This document shows positions 17,425 through 26,561 of a stretch of 64,000 bases of DNA, in pieces. Position 1 is the stretch's first letter. Each line of letters begins with the position of its first letter. The translations under genes and the position numbers were made by a program. Location: assembly GCF_037027585.1 (NCBI RefSeq), contig NZ_JAXCLE010000002.1, positions 248,001 to 312,000 on the forward strand. The letters run 5' to 3'. This DNA comes from Solibacillus ferritrahens. Its GTDB lineage: Bacteria; Bacillota; Bacilli; Bacillales_A; Planococcaceae. A model generated the notes under the pieces. It did not search any database and had not been told where the DNA came from. It saw only the letters and a program-made list of their open reading frames with translations.

Positions 17425-17889
17425 ATGTCGATTTTTCATAGTATGAATACGACAGCTTCTGCCTTAACAACGCAACGTTTGCGAATGGATGTTATATCGT
17501 CAAATATAGCAAATGTAGATACGACCCGGGCAAAGCAAGTGAACGGGGAGTGGGAGCCGTACCGTAGGAAATCTGTTACTTTAAAAGAACAGGAAGGTCA
17601 ATTTTCCAGCTTCCTGAATAGTGCGATGGGTAAAACGGTGAAAAGCGGTGCTGGGAATGGCGTGAAAGTTTCTTCTATTAAAGATGATACTGAGACACCA
17701 TTTAAGCTAGTTTATGACCCTACACATCCTGATGCGAATGCAGATGGCTATGTACAAATGTCAAATGTTGATTTATTAAAGGAAATGGTTGATTTGATTT
17801 CAGCGAGCAGATCGTATGAGGCGAATATAACTGTTTTTAATGCAAACAAAAACATGTTAACAAAAGCTTTAGAAATTGGGAAAGGATGA
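17425..17889 (+). CDS. flgC: Flagellar basal-body rod protein FlgC
   Basis: FlgC is the second proximal rod protein. The 154-aa product contains the rod signature SSNIANVDTTRAK near residue 27 and the conserved C-terminal SNVDLLKEMVDLISASRSYEAN. It starts two bases after flgB with a GGGGGAG SD overlapping the flgB end, so translation is likely coupled. Confidence 0.98.
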   Translation: MSIFHSMNTTASALTTQRLRMDVISSNIANVDTTRAKQVNGEWEPYRRKSVTLKEQEGQFSSFLNSAMGKTVKSGAGNGVKVSSIKDDTETPFKLVYDPTHPDANADGYVQMSNVDLLKEMVDLISASRSYEANITVFNANKNMLTKALEIGKG

Positions 17890-17896
17890 TTATTAA

Positions 17897-18205
17897 ATGG
17901 CAATTAATCCAATATCGTTTATGTCTCCCGCACAATCTGTGAATGAATTAAATGTTCAGAGTCAAATAACACCTGCAAATGCACAGCAACAATTTGCTAA
18001 TACTTTAAAAGAAGCGATTGCTAGTGTAAATGAACATCAAAAAACATCAGATACAATGACACAAAAATTAATCAATGGTGGAGATGTTGATTTATTTGAA
18101 GTAATGGTTGCAGCGCAGAAAGCAAGTGTTACTTTAAACACAACAATTGAAGTTCGTAATAAAGCTGTAGAGGCTTATCAAGAAATTATGCGTATGAGTG
18201 TGTAA
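17897..18205 (+). CDS. fliE: Flagellar hook-basal body protein FliE
   Basis: FliE is the adaptor between the MS ring or export gate and the FlgB rod. The 102-aa product has the typical C-terminal half: NGGDVDLFEVMVAAQKASVTL followed by RNKAVEAYQEIMRMSV (given here in two parts). It lies eight bases after flgC. A 57-base gap to fliF contains a weak AACAA/TTGTT inverted pair and no terminator. Confidence 0.98.
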   Translation: MAINPISFMSPAQSVNELNVQSQITPANAQQQFANTLKEAIASVNEHQKTSDTMTQKLINGGDVDLFEVMVAAQKASVTLNTTIEVRNKAVEAYQEIMRMSV

Positions 18206-18262
18206 TGATTTGAACAACGAATAATAAATTGTTGGGCATTCACTATTAGCGGAGGATTCATA

Positions 18263-19852
18263 ATGAATGAACGACTTACTAAAATTAAAAGCGACTCCAC
18301 TGGTTTTTGGCAAAGTCGCACAAAAAATCAAAAAGGTGCGATAATTGGAGCACTTTTAGCTGTTATTGTAATTGCAGCTACTATTACATATTTTTCTACC
18401 CGCACTACAATGGCACAATTATTCCCGGAAATGTCTCAAGCTGAGGTAGGAAGAATTACGGAAGTGCTTGCTTCGCAAGGTGTAAAATATGAAGTGACAA
18501 ATGGTGGAACAATAATATTGGTCCCGGAAAATAAAGTGCAGGATCTGCAAGTATCCTTAGCAGCACAGGGGTATCCAGATTCTGGTGAAATTGATACTTC
18601 GTTCTTTACATCAAATGCCGGGTTTGGGATGACGGACAACGAATTCAATGTTATAAAACAAGCGACAATTGAGACTGATTTAGCTAATTTAGTCCGTAAA
18701 TTCGAAGGCGTTAAAGATGCAAGTGTCATGATAAGTTTGCCGGAAGAAGGCGTATTCCTTAAAGATGCAAAAGGTGAAGCGCAAGCGGCTATAGTATTAA
18801 ATACAGCTCCAGGGCATAAGTTTTCGGATGACCAAATTAAAGGATTATTTAATTTAGTTTCAATGAGTATTCCGAACTTACCAAAAGAAAATATAACGAT
18901 AATGAATCAATATTCTGAATATTATGACCTTGCTTCTGCAGAAAGTGGAGGTAATGGGATAAATACTGTTACTGGGCAGATGGAAGTGAAAAAAACGATT
19001 GAACGTGACTTACAGCGTCAAGTTCAGCAAATGCTTGGAACGTTAATCGGTCCCGAAAAAGTCGTAGTAAATGTTTCGGCCGATATTGATTTTAAAAAAG
19101 AAAATCGTGAAGAAAATTTAGTACAGCCTGTAGATGAAGAAAATATGACAGGTATAGAAATAAGTGCCCAACGTATCACTGAAACATATTCAGGTGGGAC
19201 CATGGCAGACGGTACTACAGAAGCTGGAGGGGTTACGGATAACTTTGTTGATTATGTGGAAGGTTCTACAGGGGATGGCGATTATGAACGTGTAGAAGAA
19301 ACAATTAACAACGATGTAAACCGTATACGCCGAGAAATCCAGGAAAGTCCATACAAAATCCGTAATTTAGGCATTCAAGTAATGGTAGAGCCACCTAACG
19401 CAGTGGATGAATTTGATCAAGGTGTTCGTACAGATATTGAACAAATTTTATCGACAATTGTACGTACTTCAATTGATCAAGAAGCTGCCGGTAATTTAAC
19501 AGATGAAGAGATTGCTAATCGTATAGTTGTATCTGTTCAGCAATTCCACGGTAACGATTCGGCTAATGAACAACCAGAATCAGTTATTCCTTGGTGGATA
19601 TGGGTAATAGGTGGAATTTTACTGGTTGCAATTATATTGCTAATAGTTTACGTAATTCGTACACGTAGACGCAAACAAGAAGAAGAAGAGTTGGAAATAT
19701 TAGAACAGCAACAACAATTAATTGAAATAGAAGATATTTCTGAAGAAAAAGAAACTGAAGCGACTGTACGCCGTAAGCAATTAGAAAAAATGGCAAAAGA
19801 AAAGCCAGAAGATTTTGCAAAGCTATTGCGTAGTTGGATTGCTGAAGACTAA
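18263..19852 (+). CDS. fliF: Flagellar MS-ring protein FliF
   Basis: FliF forms the membrane-embedded MS ring on which the motor and export gate assemble. The 529-aa product has two transmembrane helices, one at about residues 25-45 and one at about 445-467 (PWWIWVIGGILLVAIILLIV), flanking a large extracytoplasmic part with two ring-building motifs. An acidic cytoplasmic tail binds FliG. The SD is GCGGAGG. The C-terminal KLLRSWIAED is the conserved FliG-binding end. Confidence 0.98.
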   Translation: MNERLTKIKSDSTGFWQSRTKNQKGAIIGALLAVIVIAATITYFSTRTTMAQLFPEMSQAEVGRITEVLASQGVKYEVTNGGTIILVPENKVQDLQVSLAAQGYPDSGEIDTSFFTSNAGFGMTDNEFNVIKQATIETDLANLVRKFEGVKDASVMISLPEEGVFLKDAKGEAQAAIVLNTAPGHKFSDDQIKGLFNLVSMSIPNLPKENITIMNQYSEYYDLASAESGGNGINTVTGQMEVKKTIERDLQRQVQQMLGTLIGPEKVVVNVSADIDFKKENREENLVQPVDEENMTGIEISAQRITETYSGGTMADGTTEAGGVTDNFVDYVEGSTGDGDYERVEETINNDVNRIRREIQESPYKIRNLGIQVMVEPPNAVDEFDQGVRTDIEQILSTIVRTSIDQEAAGNLTDEEIANRIVVSVQQFHGNDSANEQPESVIPWWIWVIGGILLVAIILLIVYVIRTRRRKQEEEELEILEQQQQLIEIEDISEEKETEATVRRKQLEKMAKEKPEDFAKLLRSWIAED

Positions 19853-19866
19853 TAGGAGGTTCAGCT

Positions 19867-20880
19867 GTGTCCAAGAAAGATAAAGACTTGTCAGGAAAGC
19901 AAAAGGCTGCTTTACTGCTGATTTCTCTAGGACCGGAAGTCTCGGCTTCTGTATATAAGCATTTAAGCGAAGAGGAAATTGAACGCCTCACACTGGAAAT
20001 TTCCGGTGTAAAAAAAGTAGAATCGAATGTTAAAGAAGAGATTATAGAAGAATTCCATCAAATAGCACTTGCGCAAGATTATATTACGCAAGGTGGTATT
20101 GGTTATGCAAAGACAGTTCTTGAAAAAGCATTAGGTGCTGAACAAGCGCAGGCTATTTTAAATCGTCTAACTTCCTCGTTGCAAGTAAGACCATTTGATT
20201 TTGCTAGAAAAGCAGACCCGTCACAAATTTTTAATTTTATTCAAAATGAACACCCTCAAACAATTGCGCTTATTCTTTCTTATTTGGAACCAGGGCAAGC
20301 AGGGGTAATTCTTTCTTCATTGCCTCAGGAAGTTCAGGCGGATATTGCAAAACGAATTGCCATTATGGAATCTACTTCACCAGAAGTAATTAGTGAAATT
20401 GAATCTGTACTGGAACGTAAATTATCATCGACAGTTACGCAGGATTACACGGAAACAGGTGGCGTCGATGCAGTGGTGGAAGTATTAAATGGTGTAGACC
20501 GTCAAACAGAAAAGACAATTCTCGATGCGCTTGAAATTCAAGATCCAGAACTTGCAGAGGAAATTAAGAAACGCATGTTTGTATTCGAGGATATTGTTAC
20601 GCTGGACAACCGTTCAATTCAACGTGTTATCCGCGACTGTGAAAACGAAGACTTACTATTATCAATGAAAGTTTCTTCAGACGAAGTTAAGGAAATTATT
20701 TTCCGCAATATGTCGCAACGTATGGCTGAGACATTCCGTGAAGAAATGGAAATTATGGGGCCAGTACGTCTGCGTGATGTAGAGGAAGCTCAATCCCGCA
20801 TCGTTGCAGTAATACGCCGCTTAGAAGATGCAGGGGAAATTATAATTGCACGTGGTGGAGGAGATGACGTAATTGTCTAG
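19867..20880 (+). CDS. fliG: Flagellar motor switch protein FliG
   Basis: FliG couples the switch complex to the MS ring and to the stator. The 337-aa product has the three FliG domains: an N-terminal FliF-binding domain, a middle domain containing EHPQTIALILSYL, and a C-terminal torque domain with charged residues in LDNRSIQRVIRDCENEDL. The GTG start follows TAGGAGG by eight bases. Its 3' end overlaps fliH by eight bases. Confidence 0.98.
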   Translation: MSKKDKDLSGKQKAALLLISLGPEVSASVYKHLSEEEIERLTLEISGVKKVESNVKEEIIEEFHQIALAQDYITQGGIGYAKTVLEKALGAEQAQAILNRLTSSLQVRPFDFARKADPSQIFNFIQNEHPQTIALILSYLEPGQAGVILSSLPQEVQADIAKRIAIMESTSPEVISEIESVLERKLSSTVTQDYTETGGVDAVVEVLNGVDRQTEKTILDALEIQDPELAEEIKKRMFVFEDIVTLDNRSIQRVIRDCENEDLLLSMKVSSDEVKEIIFRNMSQRMAETFREEMEIMGPVRLRDVEEAQSRIVAVIRRLEDAGEIIIARGGGDDVIV

Positions 20881-21670
20881 AATCATCCGTTCAACAAATG
20901 CACAAAAAGCAGAAGAAGCGTCTACTGTAGAGATTAAACTTCAAAACTTCTTCGAGCCAATTCATTATGCGAAAACGGAAGAAGAACAAATGGACGATAC
21001 ACCTCAATTAACTATTGAAGACATTCAACATGAGCGTCAAAAAATGTTAAAAGAGACATCAAATGAAATAGAGAATCAAAAACTTCAGTTTGAGCAATAT
21101 CGTAATGAACAGCTCGCTACAATTGAAGCGCTAAAGCAAACGTGGGAAGAAGAAAAAAAATCACTTCAACTGGAAGCGTATGATGCAGGATTTGCACAAG
21201 GGTACGAGGATGGTGTCCAAAAGGCAAATGCAAATATGCAACAGCAATTGCAAATAGCCAATAATTCAATGACTGATGCACAGAAAAATGCTGCCGCCTA
21301 TATTGAATCGCAAGAAGCGGTATTACTGGAACTAGCTATGACGGCTGCGGAGCGTATTATTAATGCACAGCTTGACCGTAATGATCAGCATTTTGTTTCA
21401 ATTATTGAACGTGGATTAAAAGAGGCGCGTGAAATGAAAGAAATAAAATTGTATGTAGCGCCTGAATACCATGCGCTCATTACAGAGAATCATAATGAAT
21501 TGGCTGAAATGTTTCCTGTTAATGTACCCTTTATGATTTTTGTGAATGAAGATTTAGAGTCTACTGAAAGTTATATAGAAACGAATCATGGACGAATTGT
21601 CGTATCGATAGATGACCAATTGCAAGAGCTACGCCGACAATTATATGAACTAATCGAAAGTAAGGACTGA
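20873..21670 (+). CDS. fliH: Flagellar assembly protein FliH
   Basis: FliH regulates the FliI export ATPase and links it to the C ring. The 265-aa product has an acidic N-terminus, a long coiled coil rich in Q and E (about 60-145), the GYEDGVQKANA segment and a globular C-terminal domain. I accept the TTG at 20873, inside the end of fliG, because GGTGGAGGAG lies nine bases upstream and the resulting MSRIIRS resembles the B. subtilis N-terminus. Confidence 0.93.
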   Translation: MSRIIRSTNAQKAEEASTVEIKLQNFFEPIHYAKTEEEQMDDTPQLTIEDIQHERQKMLKETSNEIENQKLQFEQYRNEQLATIEALKQTWEEEKKSLQLEAYDAGFAQGYEDGVQKANANMQQQLQIANNSMTDAQKNAAAYIESQEAVLLELAMTAAERIINAQLDRNDQHFVSIIERGLKEAREMKEIKLYVAPEYHALITENHNELAEMFPVNVPFMIFVNEDLESTESYIETNHGRIVVSIDDQLQELRRQLYELIESKD

Positions 21671-21675
21671 TATGG

Positions 21676-23001
21676 ATGAAAGCGGCTCAATTAGTTGAAC
21701 AGATTCCTAATTTAAATACATTTAAAAAATATGGAAGAGTTACTCGGGTTGTAGGCTTAATGATTGAGTCGCAAGGTCCGGAAAGTTCTATTGGTGACGT
21801 ATGTAAAATCCATGTTCAAACGTCCAAAAATGGTACACAAGTTTTGTTAGCTGAAGTAGTGGGCTTTAAAGATGAAATCGTCATTTTAATGCCGTATTCG
21901 TCTTTAAAGGAAATATCAATCGGCTGTCTCGTAGAAGGAACAGGAACACCGTTAGAGGTGAAAGTAGGTCCGGAACTAATCGGGAAAGTATTGGATGCGA
22001 TGGGGAATCCGTTTGATGGGCAATCGTTGCCGAGAGGTTTAACAACAGTCCAAACAGAAAAGGAGCCCCCAAATCCATTAAGTCGTCCCCCAATAAATGA
22101 ACAATTGGAAGTTGGGGTAAAGGCTATAGACGGGATGCTTACTGTAGGAAGCGGTCAACGTGTCGGTATATTTGCCGGCTCAGGCGTTGGTAAAAGTACA
22201 TTGCTAGGTATGATTGCACGTAATACAGAGGCGGATATTAATGTAATCGCTCTTGTTGGTGAGCGTGGACGGGAAGTTCGTGAATTTATTGAACGTGATT
22301 TAGGTCCTGAAGGATTACAGCGTTCTGTCGTAGTGGCAGCCACAAGTGATCAGCCAGCACTTATGCGAATAAAAGCAGCGTTTACAGCTACAGCGATTGC
22401 AGAATATTTCCGTGATCGTGGGAAAAACGTAATGTTAATGATGGATTCCGTAACCCGTGTAGCGATGGCCCAACGTGAAATTGGACTTGCTATCGGGGAA
22501 CCCCCTGCGACTAGAGGGTATACACCTTCTGTATTCGCCATTTTACCAACGTTATTGGAGCGTTCCGGAACGAATGTTAACGGGACAATTACCGCATTTT
22601 ATACTGTGTTGGTAGACGGTGATGATATGAATGAGCCGATTGCTGATGCAGTGCGCGGAATATTAGATGGACATATCGTATTGGATCGGAATCTTGCGAA
22701 TAAAGGGCAATATCCTGCGATAAATGTGTTAAAGAGCGTAAGCCGATTAATGAATCATATCGCTGATCCGGAACATGTTAGTGCAGCAAACCGATTGCGG
22801 GAGTTGTATTACACGTATTCGAAATCGGAGGACTTAATAAATATTGGTGCTTATAAACGTGGTACATCTAAAGAAATCGATGAAGCCATTTTGCATGAAC
22901 CGCTTATTACCGAGTTTCTAAAGCAAGGATATAAAGATAAAGTTTCAATCGATCAAACTGTAAATGAAATTATCGCGTTATCGAATGGTGGTGCACGTTA
23001 A
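21676..23001 (+). CDS. fliI: Flagellum-specific export ATPase FliI
   Basis: FliI is the F1-beta-like ATPase of flagellar type III export. The 441-aa product has Walker A AGSGVGKST (167-175), GERGREVREF, Walker B with LMMDSVTRVAMAQRE, and the PPATRGYTPSVF segment. The C-terminal domain contacts export chaperones and substrates. The ATG at 21676 follows an AAGGA SD. It sits between fliH and fliJ, its two partners. Confidence 0.98.
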   Translation: MKAAQLVEQIPNLNTFKKYGRVTRVVGLMIESQGPESSIGDVCKIHVQTSKNGTQVLLAEVVGFKDEIVILMPYSSLKEISIGCLVEGTGTPLEVKVGPELIGKVLDAMGNPFDGQSLPRGLTTVQTEKEPPNPLSRPPINEQLEVGVKAIDGMLTVGSGQRVGIFAGSGVGKSTLLGMIARNTEADINVIALVGERGREVREFIERDLGPEGLQRSVVVAATSDQPALMRIKAAFTATAIAEYFRDRGKNVMLMMDSVTRVAMAQREIGLAIGEPPATRGYTPSVFAILPTLLERSGTNVNGTITAFYTVLVDGDDMNEPIADAVRGILDGHIVLDRNLANKGQYPAINVLKSVSRLMNHIADPEHVSAANRLRELYYTYSKSEDLINIGAYKRGTSKEIDEAILHEPLITEFLKQGYKDKVSIDQTVNEIIALSNGGAR

Positions 23002-23003
23002 GT

Positions 23004-23450
23004 ATGAATTACAATTATCGTTTTGAAAAAATTCTTATTGTAAAAGATCAGGAAAAAACAGAATCTGAACTCGCATTTAAAGAATCAGTCCATGTGTTTG
23101 AGGAAATTGCGACAAAGTTATATGAACTATTGAAGAAAAAAGAAGATTTAATTGACTATCAGCAGGAACGCTTAAAAGTAGGCTCTTCCATAGATGAAAT
23201 TAATCATTATTCCAAATTCATCGATAGTATGGAAAAAACAATTGAAGATGCCCAGCAAAAAGTAACACAGGCACGGGCGAAAATGAATTGGCATGAGCAA
23301 AAATTATTAGAAAAAAACTTGGAAGTACGTAAATATGAAAAAATGCGTGAAAACGATTTTGAAAGATTCAAAGAAGATCAGTTACGCATTGAAGCAATGC
23401 AACTAGATGAGCTTTCGACGATTGCGTTTTTCAAGAAAGAAATTAGGTGA
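23004..23450 (+). CDS. fliJ: Flagellar export protein FliJ
   Basis: FliJ is the coiled-coil stalk of the FliI hexamer and a general export chaperone. The 148-aa product is almost entirely helical and charged (runs of E, K and Q), starting MNYNYRFEKILIVKDQEK as in B. subtilis FliJ. It starts two bases after fliI. Its stop codon overlaps the SD of the next gene. Confidence 0.95.
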   Translation: MNYNYRFEKILIVKDQEKTESELAFKESVHVFEEIATKLYELLKKKEDLIDYQQERLKVGSSIDEINHYSKFIDSMEKTIEDAQQKVTQARAKMNWHEQKLLEKNLEVRKYEKMRENDFERFKEDQLRIEAMQLDELSTIAFFKKEIR

Positions 23451-23454
23451 TTCC

Positions 23455-24069
23455 GTGGCAAAAAGAGATAAAAATAAAATGGAACAACACATGAAAGATA
23501 ATGAAGTAGAAAATCAAGCCGGTTTTTTCAAAAAGTTTTTCTATTTATTTTTAATTCCATTTATGTTCCTCATTGCAATTTTATTAATTATTACATCTGT
23601 GACGGAATATAACGTGTTTAAAATGGCGGATGGTGTCGTTGAGAAAATTCCATTTATCAGCTCGGATGAAGGCGACGGCGTAATTGAAAACAGTTTATTA
23701 AATGAAGAAAAAGTTGTAGAACTACAAGCGGAAATTCAGGAAAAAGAGGCTCAAATTTCCCAACTGCAATCACAAATAGATTCTTCTGCACTTGAAAAGG
23801 AAGAGCTGTTAGTTGAGCAGGAACGTCTACTGTTTGAAATTGAAAAACTAAAGCGCAATCAGGAAGAGACGCAAAAGGAATTTAAAGAAATCTTATCAAC
23901 TTTTGAAAAAATGTCGGCTAAATCAGCAGCGCCGATACTGGTTCAAATGAGCGATACGGAAAGCTTACGTATAATGGCGAGCATGAAACCCGATACATTA
24001 TCAGCAATTTTTACAAAAATGACTCCTGCAGATGCGGCTCGTTATACCGAACTATTATCTCAACAATAA
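23455..24069 (+). CDS. ylxF: YlxF-like MgtE-N-domain membrane protein of the flagellar operon
   Basis: The 204-aa product has one N-terminal transmembrane helix (about residues 25-45), a coiled coil (about 80-145) and a C-terminal segment (MSDTESLRIMASMKPDTLSA, then IFTKMTPADAARYTELL) of the MgtE N-terminal domain type. Position between fliJ and fliK matches B. subtilis YlxF, whose exact role is not defined; an export or chaperone function is sometimes proposed. I chose the GTG at 23455 behind AGGTGA (23445-23450); an ATG at 23479 is possible. The extension to 23407 would lie inside fliJ. Confidence 0.85.
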   Translation: MAKRDKNKMEQHMKDNEVENQAGFFKKFFYLFLIPFMFLIAILLIITSVTEYNVFKMADGVVEKIPFISSDEGDGVIENSLLNEEKVVELQAEIQEKEAQISQLQSQIDSSALEKEELLVEQERLLFEIEKLKRNQEETQKEFKEILSTFEKMSAKSAAPILVQMSDTESLRIMASMKPDTLSAIFTKMTPADAARYTELLSQQ

Positions 24070-24094
24070 GTGACTTTGAAGGGAGGTGGAACAA

Positions 24095-25384
24095 ATGAAT
24101 ATAGGAATGTTACAAACAAAAATGCCAAAGCAGATATCGAACTCAAATACAGTACAATCTTCTGTACCCGATGCAAAGGCTTTTGGAAGTGTGTTTCAAT
24201 CCATCGTCTCATCAACAAAGCAAACTGTTCAACAAATAGAATCAACTGAAGATTCTTTAGCTAACAGTGTGATAGGCATTTTAGAAAATGATTCATTGCC
24301 AAGTTTGTTACAGCAGTTAGGTATTGAGATGGACGAGTCGGAGTTATTTGCTTTCATTGGCGAGGAAGGTACACCAATTGCAGTTGATGAAATGTTGTCA
24401 CTTGAAAACATAGCAGAACTTGTAGGCATGACTGAGGAGCAACTTACTCGAATTATTGATCAGTTATTAGGTAATACGAATCATGAAAGTAAAGATATTT
24501 GGTCAATTATCGAGCAAGCACCACAAATTTTGAGTGAAATATTAGCGACAATTCAAGGGTTACAACAAAATGATTCCTTAAATGTTCAACCGAAAGAATT
24601 ACAACAAGTCGTTCAATTTTTAAAGTTGACACAGCTTTTAGGAAATAAAGTTGACACAGTGTATCAGCAGGAAGTTCAATTAGCACAATTAAAAGAAGCG
24701 TTATTAGCATTAGCAAATGAAGCTCGAAAAACAGTTGATCTAGAGCAAAATACGACGAAAACAACTAATTTCCAACAAATAGTACAACAAGTAACACAGC
24801 AATCGGCTCAGCAAAACAGTCAAAATCAGTCACAACAAAATCAACCAGCTCAACAGACTACTGTGAAAATTGAATCTGATACACAACCGGCTATTCAATT
24901 ACAGCAACAAGCAACTCAAATAAAAAACGTAACAATTACATTACCAGCTGAAAAACCAGCGCAATCAGAGGCACTATTAAAAGAAATTCAAAACCTAATC
25001 AATCGTAGTCAACTTTCTGGTCAACAAGGCAATATGAAATTATTTTTAAAGCTATTCCCAGAAAACTTAGGCCAAATCCGTATTGAATTAGTGCAAAAAG
25101 ATGGTGTACTTACTGCTCGATTATTAGCAACGACTGCAATTGGTAAAGAACTATTAGAAAATAATATGAACCAATTAAAAGCTGGTTTTGTAGCGCAAAA
25201 TATCCAAATGGATAGAATAGATGTCGCGCAATCATTACAGGATGCGGATCGTAATACTCGTGACCAAAGCTTCTTGAATAACTTCTTTGGTAAACAAAAG
25301 GAAGAAGATGAAGTAGAGGAAAAAGAAGATAATCAAGAAGAAGAAGTTATCTCGTTTAAAGATTTATTAAGTGAGGAGGTATAG
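24095..25384 (+). CDS. fliK: Flagellar hook-length control protein FliK
   Basis: FliK measures hook length and, through FlhB, switches export from hook to filament substrates. The 429-aa product has a poorly conserved, very Q-rich ruler region (about 1-290, with QQNSQNQSQQNQ-type runs) and a conserved C-terminal domain: LFLKLFPENLGQIRIELVQK followed by the LENNMNQLKAGFVAQNI element. The ATG at 24095 follows GGGAGG by eight bases. The tail is acidic. It precedes flgD, the hook cap. Confidence 0.94.
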   Translation: MNIGMLQTKMPKQISNSNTVQSSVPDAKAFGSVFQSIVSSTKQTVQQIESTEDSLANSVIGILENDSLPSLLQQLGIEMDESELFAFIGEEGTPIAVDEMLSLENIAELVGMTEEQLTRIIDQLLGNTNHESKDIWSIIEQAPQILSEILATIQGLQQNDSLNVQPKELQQVVQFLKLTQLLGNKVDTVYQQEVQLAQLKEALLALANEARKTVDLEQNTTKTTNFQQIVQQVTQQSAQQNSQNQSQQNQPAQQTTVKIESDTQPAIQLQQQATQIKNVTITLPAEKPAQSEALLKEIQNLINRSQLSGQQGNMKLFLKLFPENLGQIRIELVQKDGVLTARLLATTAIGKELLENNMNQLKAGFVAQNIQMDRIDVAQSLQDADRNTRDQSFLNNFFGKQKEEDEVEEKEDNQEEEVISFKDLLSEEV

Positions 25385-25387
25385 TAA

Positions 25388-26077
25388 ATGACAAACCCAA
25401 TTTCAAACGATTATTATTTACCTGCAAATAATCCCAATTTCAAAGTAACAGATAAGCAAGATAATGGAGCACTTGGAAAAGATGCGTTTTTAAAAATATT
25501 AATTACTCAGCTTCAAAATCAGGACCCAACAAGCCCGATGGACGATAAAGAATTCATTGCACAAATGGCTCAATTCTCATCTTTAGAGCAAATGCAAAAT
25601 ATGACAAAGGCGATGGAGAATTTACTCGCATCTCAAGAGCAAACACAGTTGATGAATTATTCTACTTTCGTAGGCAAAGAAGTAAAATGGCATGAGCTTA
25701 CAGATAAACTAGATGCAGATAAAAAACCAATTTATAACGAAGGTACAGGCGTTATTAAAGAGTTGAAATTTGTAGACGGTGACGCAGTATTCGTCCTAGC
25801 AGACGGAAAAGAAATAAAGCCTGGTAATATTTCATCTATTTTAGGTAGTGACAGTTCAGCACAACCGAGTATCCCAGCTGGAAACCCATTAGCAGAAGCT
25901 AGTCAGCTTATTGGACAAAAGATTCAATATACGAGTGGAGACCAGTTAATTGAAGCCATTATTGAAGCTATTAAAACGAATAACGTGAATATCGAGTATA
26001 TTTTAAATGATGGATCACGTTTAACGAAAGAACAATTTACTATCATCACACCAAATACTGAAACAGCACCAGAGTAA
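25388..26077 (+). CDS. flgD: Hook-capping protein FlgD
   Basis: FlgD is the scaffold on which hook subunits polymerise. The 229-aa product has the N-terminal FlgD signature KDAFLKILITQLQNQDPTSP followed by DDKEFIAQMAQFSSLEQM. A beta-rich C-terminal half has an odd A/S/P linker and a second domain (QLIEAIIEAIKTNNVNIEYI). The SD GAGGAGG overlaps the fliK end. Confidence 0.95.
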   Translation: MTNPISNDYYLPANNPNFKVTDKQDNGALGKDAFLKILITQLQNQDPTSPMDDKEFIAQMAQFSSLEQMQNMTKAMENLLASQEQTQLMNYSTFVGKEVKWHELTDKLDADKKPIYNEGTGVIKELKFVDGDAVFVLADGKEIKPGNISSILGSDSSAQPSIPAGNPLAEASQLIGQKIQYTSGDQLIEAIIEAIKTNNVNIEYILNDGSRLTKEQFTIITPNTETAPE

Positions 26078-26086
26078 GAGGGGAAT

Positions 26087-26464
26087 ATGATGAATAGAGT
26101 AAATATACAACATATACCGTATTATCCACCTACTCAGCCAGCCGTGAAACAAAAAACTGAACAAGTTTCAAAGCAATCATTTATTGACCATTTGAAACAA
26201 GTAACAGTCGAAGAACTTAAAATGAGTAAGCACGCATCGGAACGTCTGAAAGAACGTAATATTTCAATTTCAGCGAAAGAATGGCAGCAAATTACTGAAA
26301 AGGTTTCCGAGGCAAAAGATAAAGGTGTGAAACAGCCATTGGTTCTTCTTGAACAGGCGGCTTTAATAGTAAGTGCCAAAAATGCAACGGTCATTACAGC
26401 TTTAGACCGTACCGAAGCAAAACAGCAAATATTTACAAATATCGATGGAACAATTCTCTTATAG
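26087..26464 (+). CDS. TIGR02530-type flagellar operon protein
   Basis: This 125-aa soluble protein of unknown molecular function contains SKHASERLKERNISISAKEW near residue 45 and a beta-rich C-terminus ending in TNIDGTILL. These are features I recall for the small conserved protein found between flgD and flgE in many Firmicutes flagellar clusters. No signal peptide or membrane helix is present. The start is ATG at 26087 or 26090 behind AGAGGGG. The position suggests a role in hook assembly, but that is inference. Confidence 0.8.
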   Translation: MMNRVNIQHIPYYPPTQPAVKQKTEQVSKQSFIDHLKQVTVEELKMSKHASERLKERNISISAKEWQQITEKVSEAKDKGVKQPLVLLEQAALIVSAKNATVITALDRTEAKQQIFTNIDGTILL

Positions 26465-26518
26465 GCTGGACCTTCAGAAGTAAGGAAGCCTACAGTTGTT
26501 GACTGATTGAGACAACTG
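26464..26518 (+). promoter_or_regulatory. Two adjacent hairpins upstream of flgE
   Basis: Hairpin 1 pairs GGC 26464-26466 with GCC 26488-26490 and CCTT 26471-26474 with AAGG 26482-26485. Hairpin 2 pairs CAGTTGT 26493-26499 with ACAACTG 26512-26518. Neither has a T run, so they look like mRNA processing or stability elements and not terminators. Confidence 0.4.
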
Positions 26519-26561
26519 AACAAAAATATAAAAGTGGAAATTGAAGGGAGAACGACATAAT

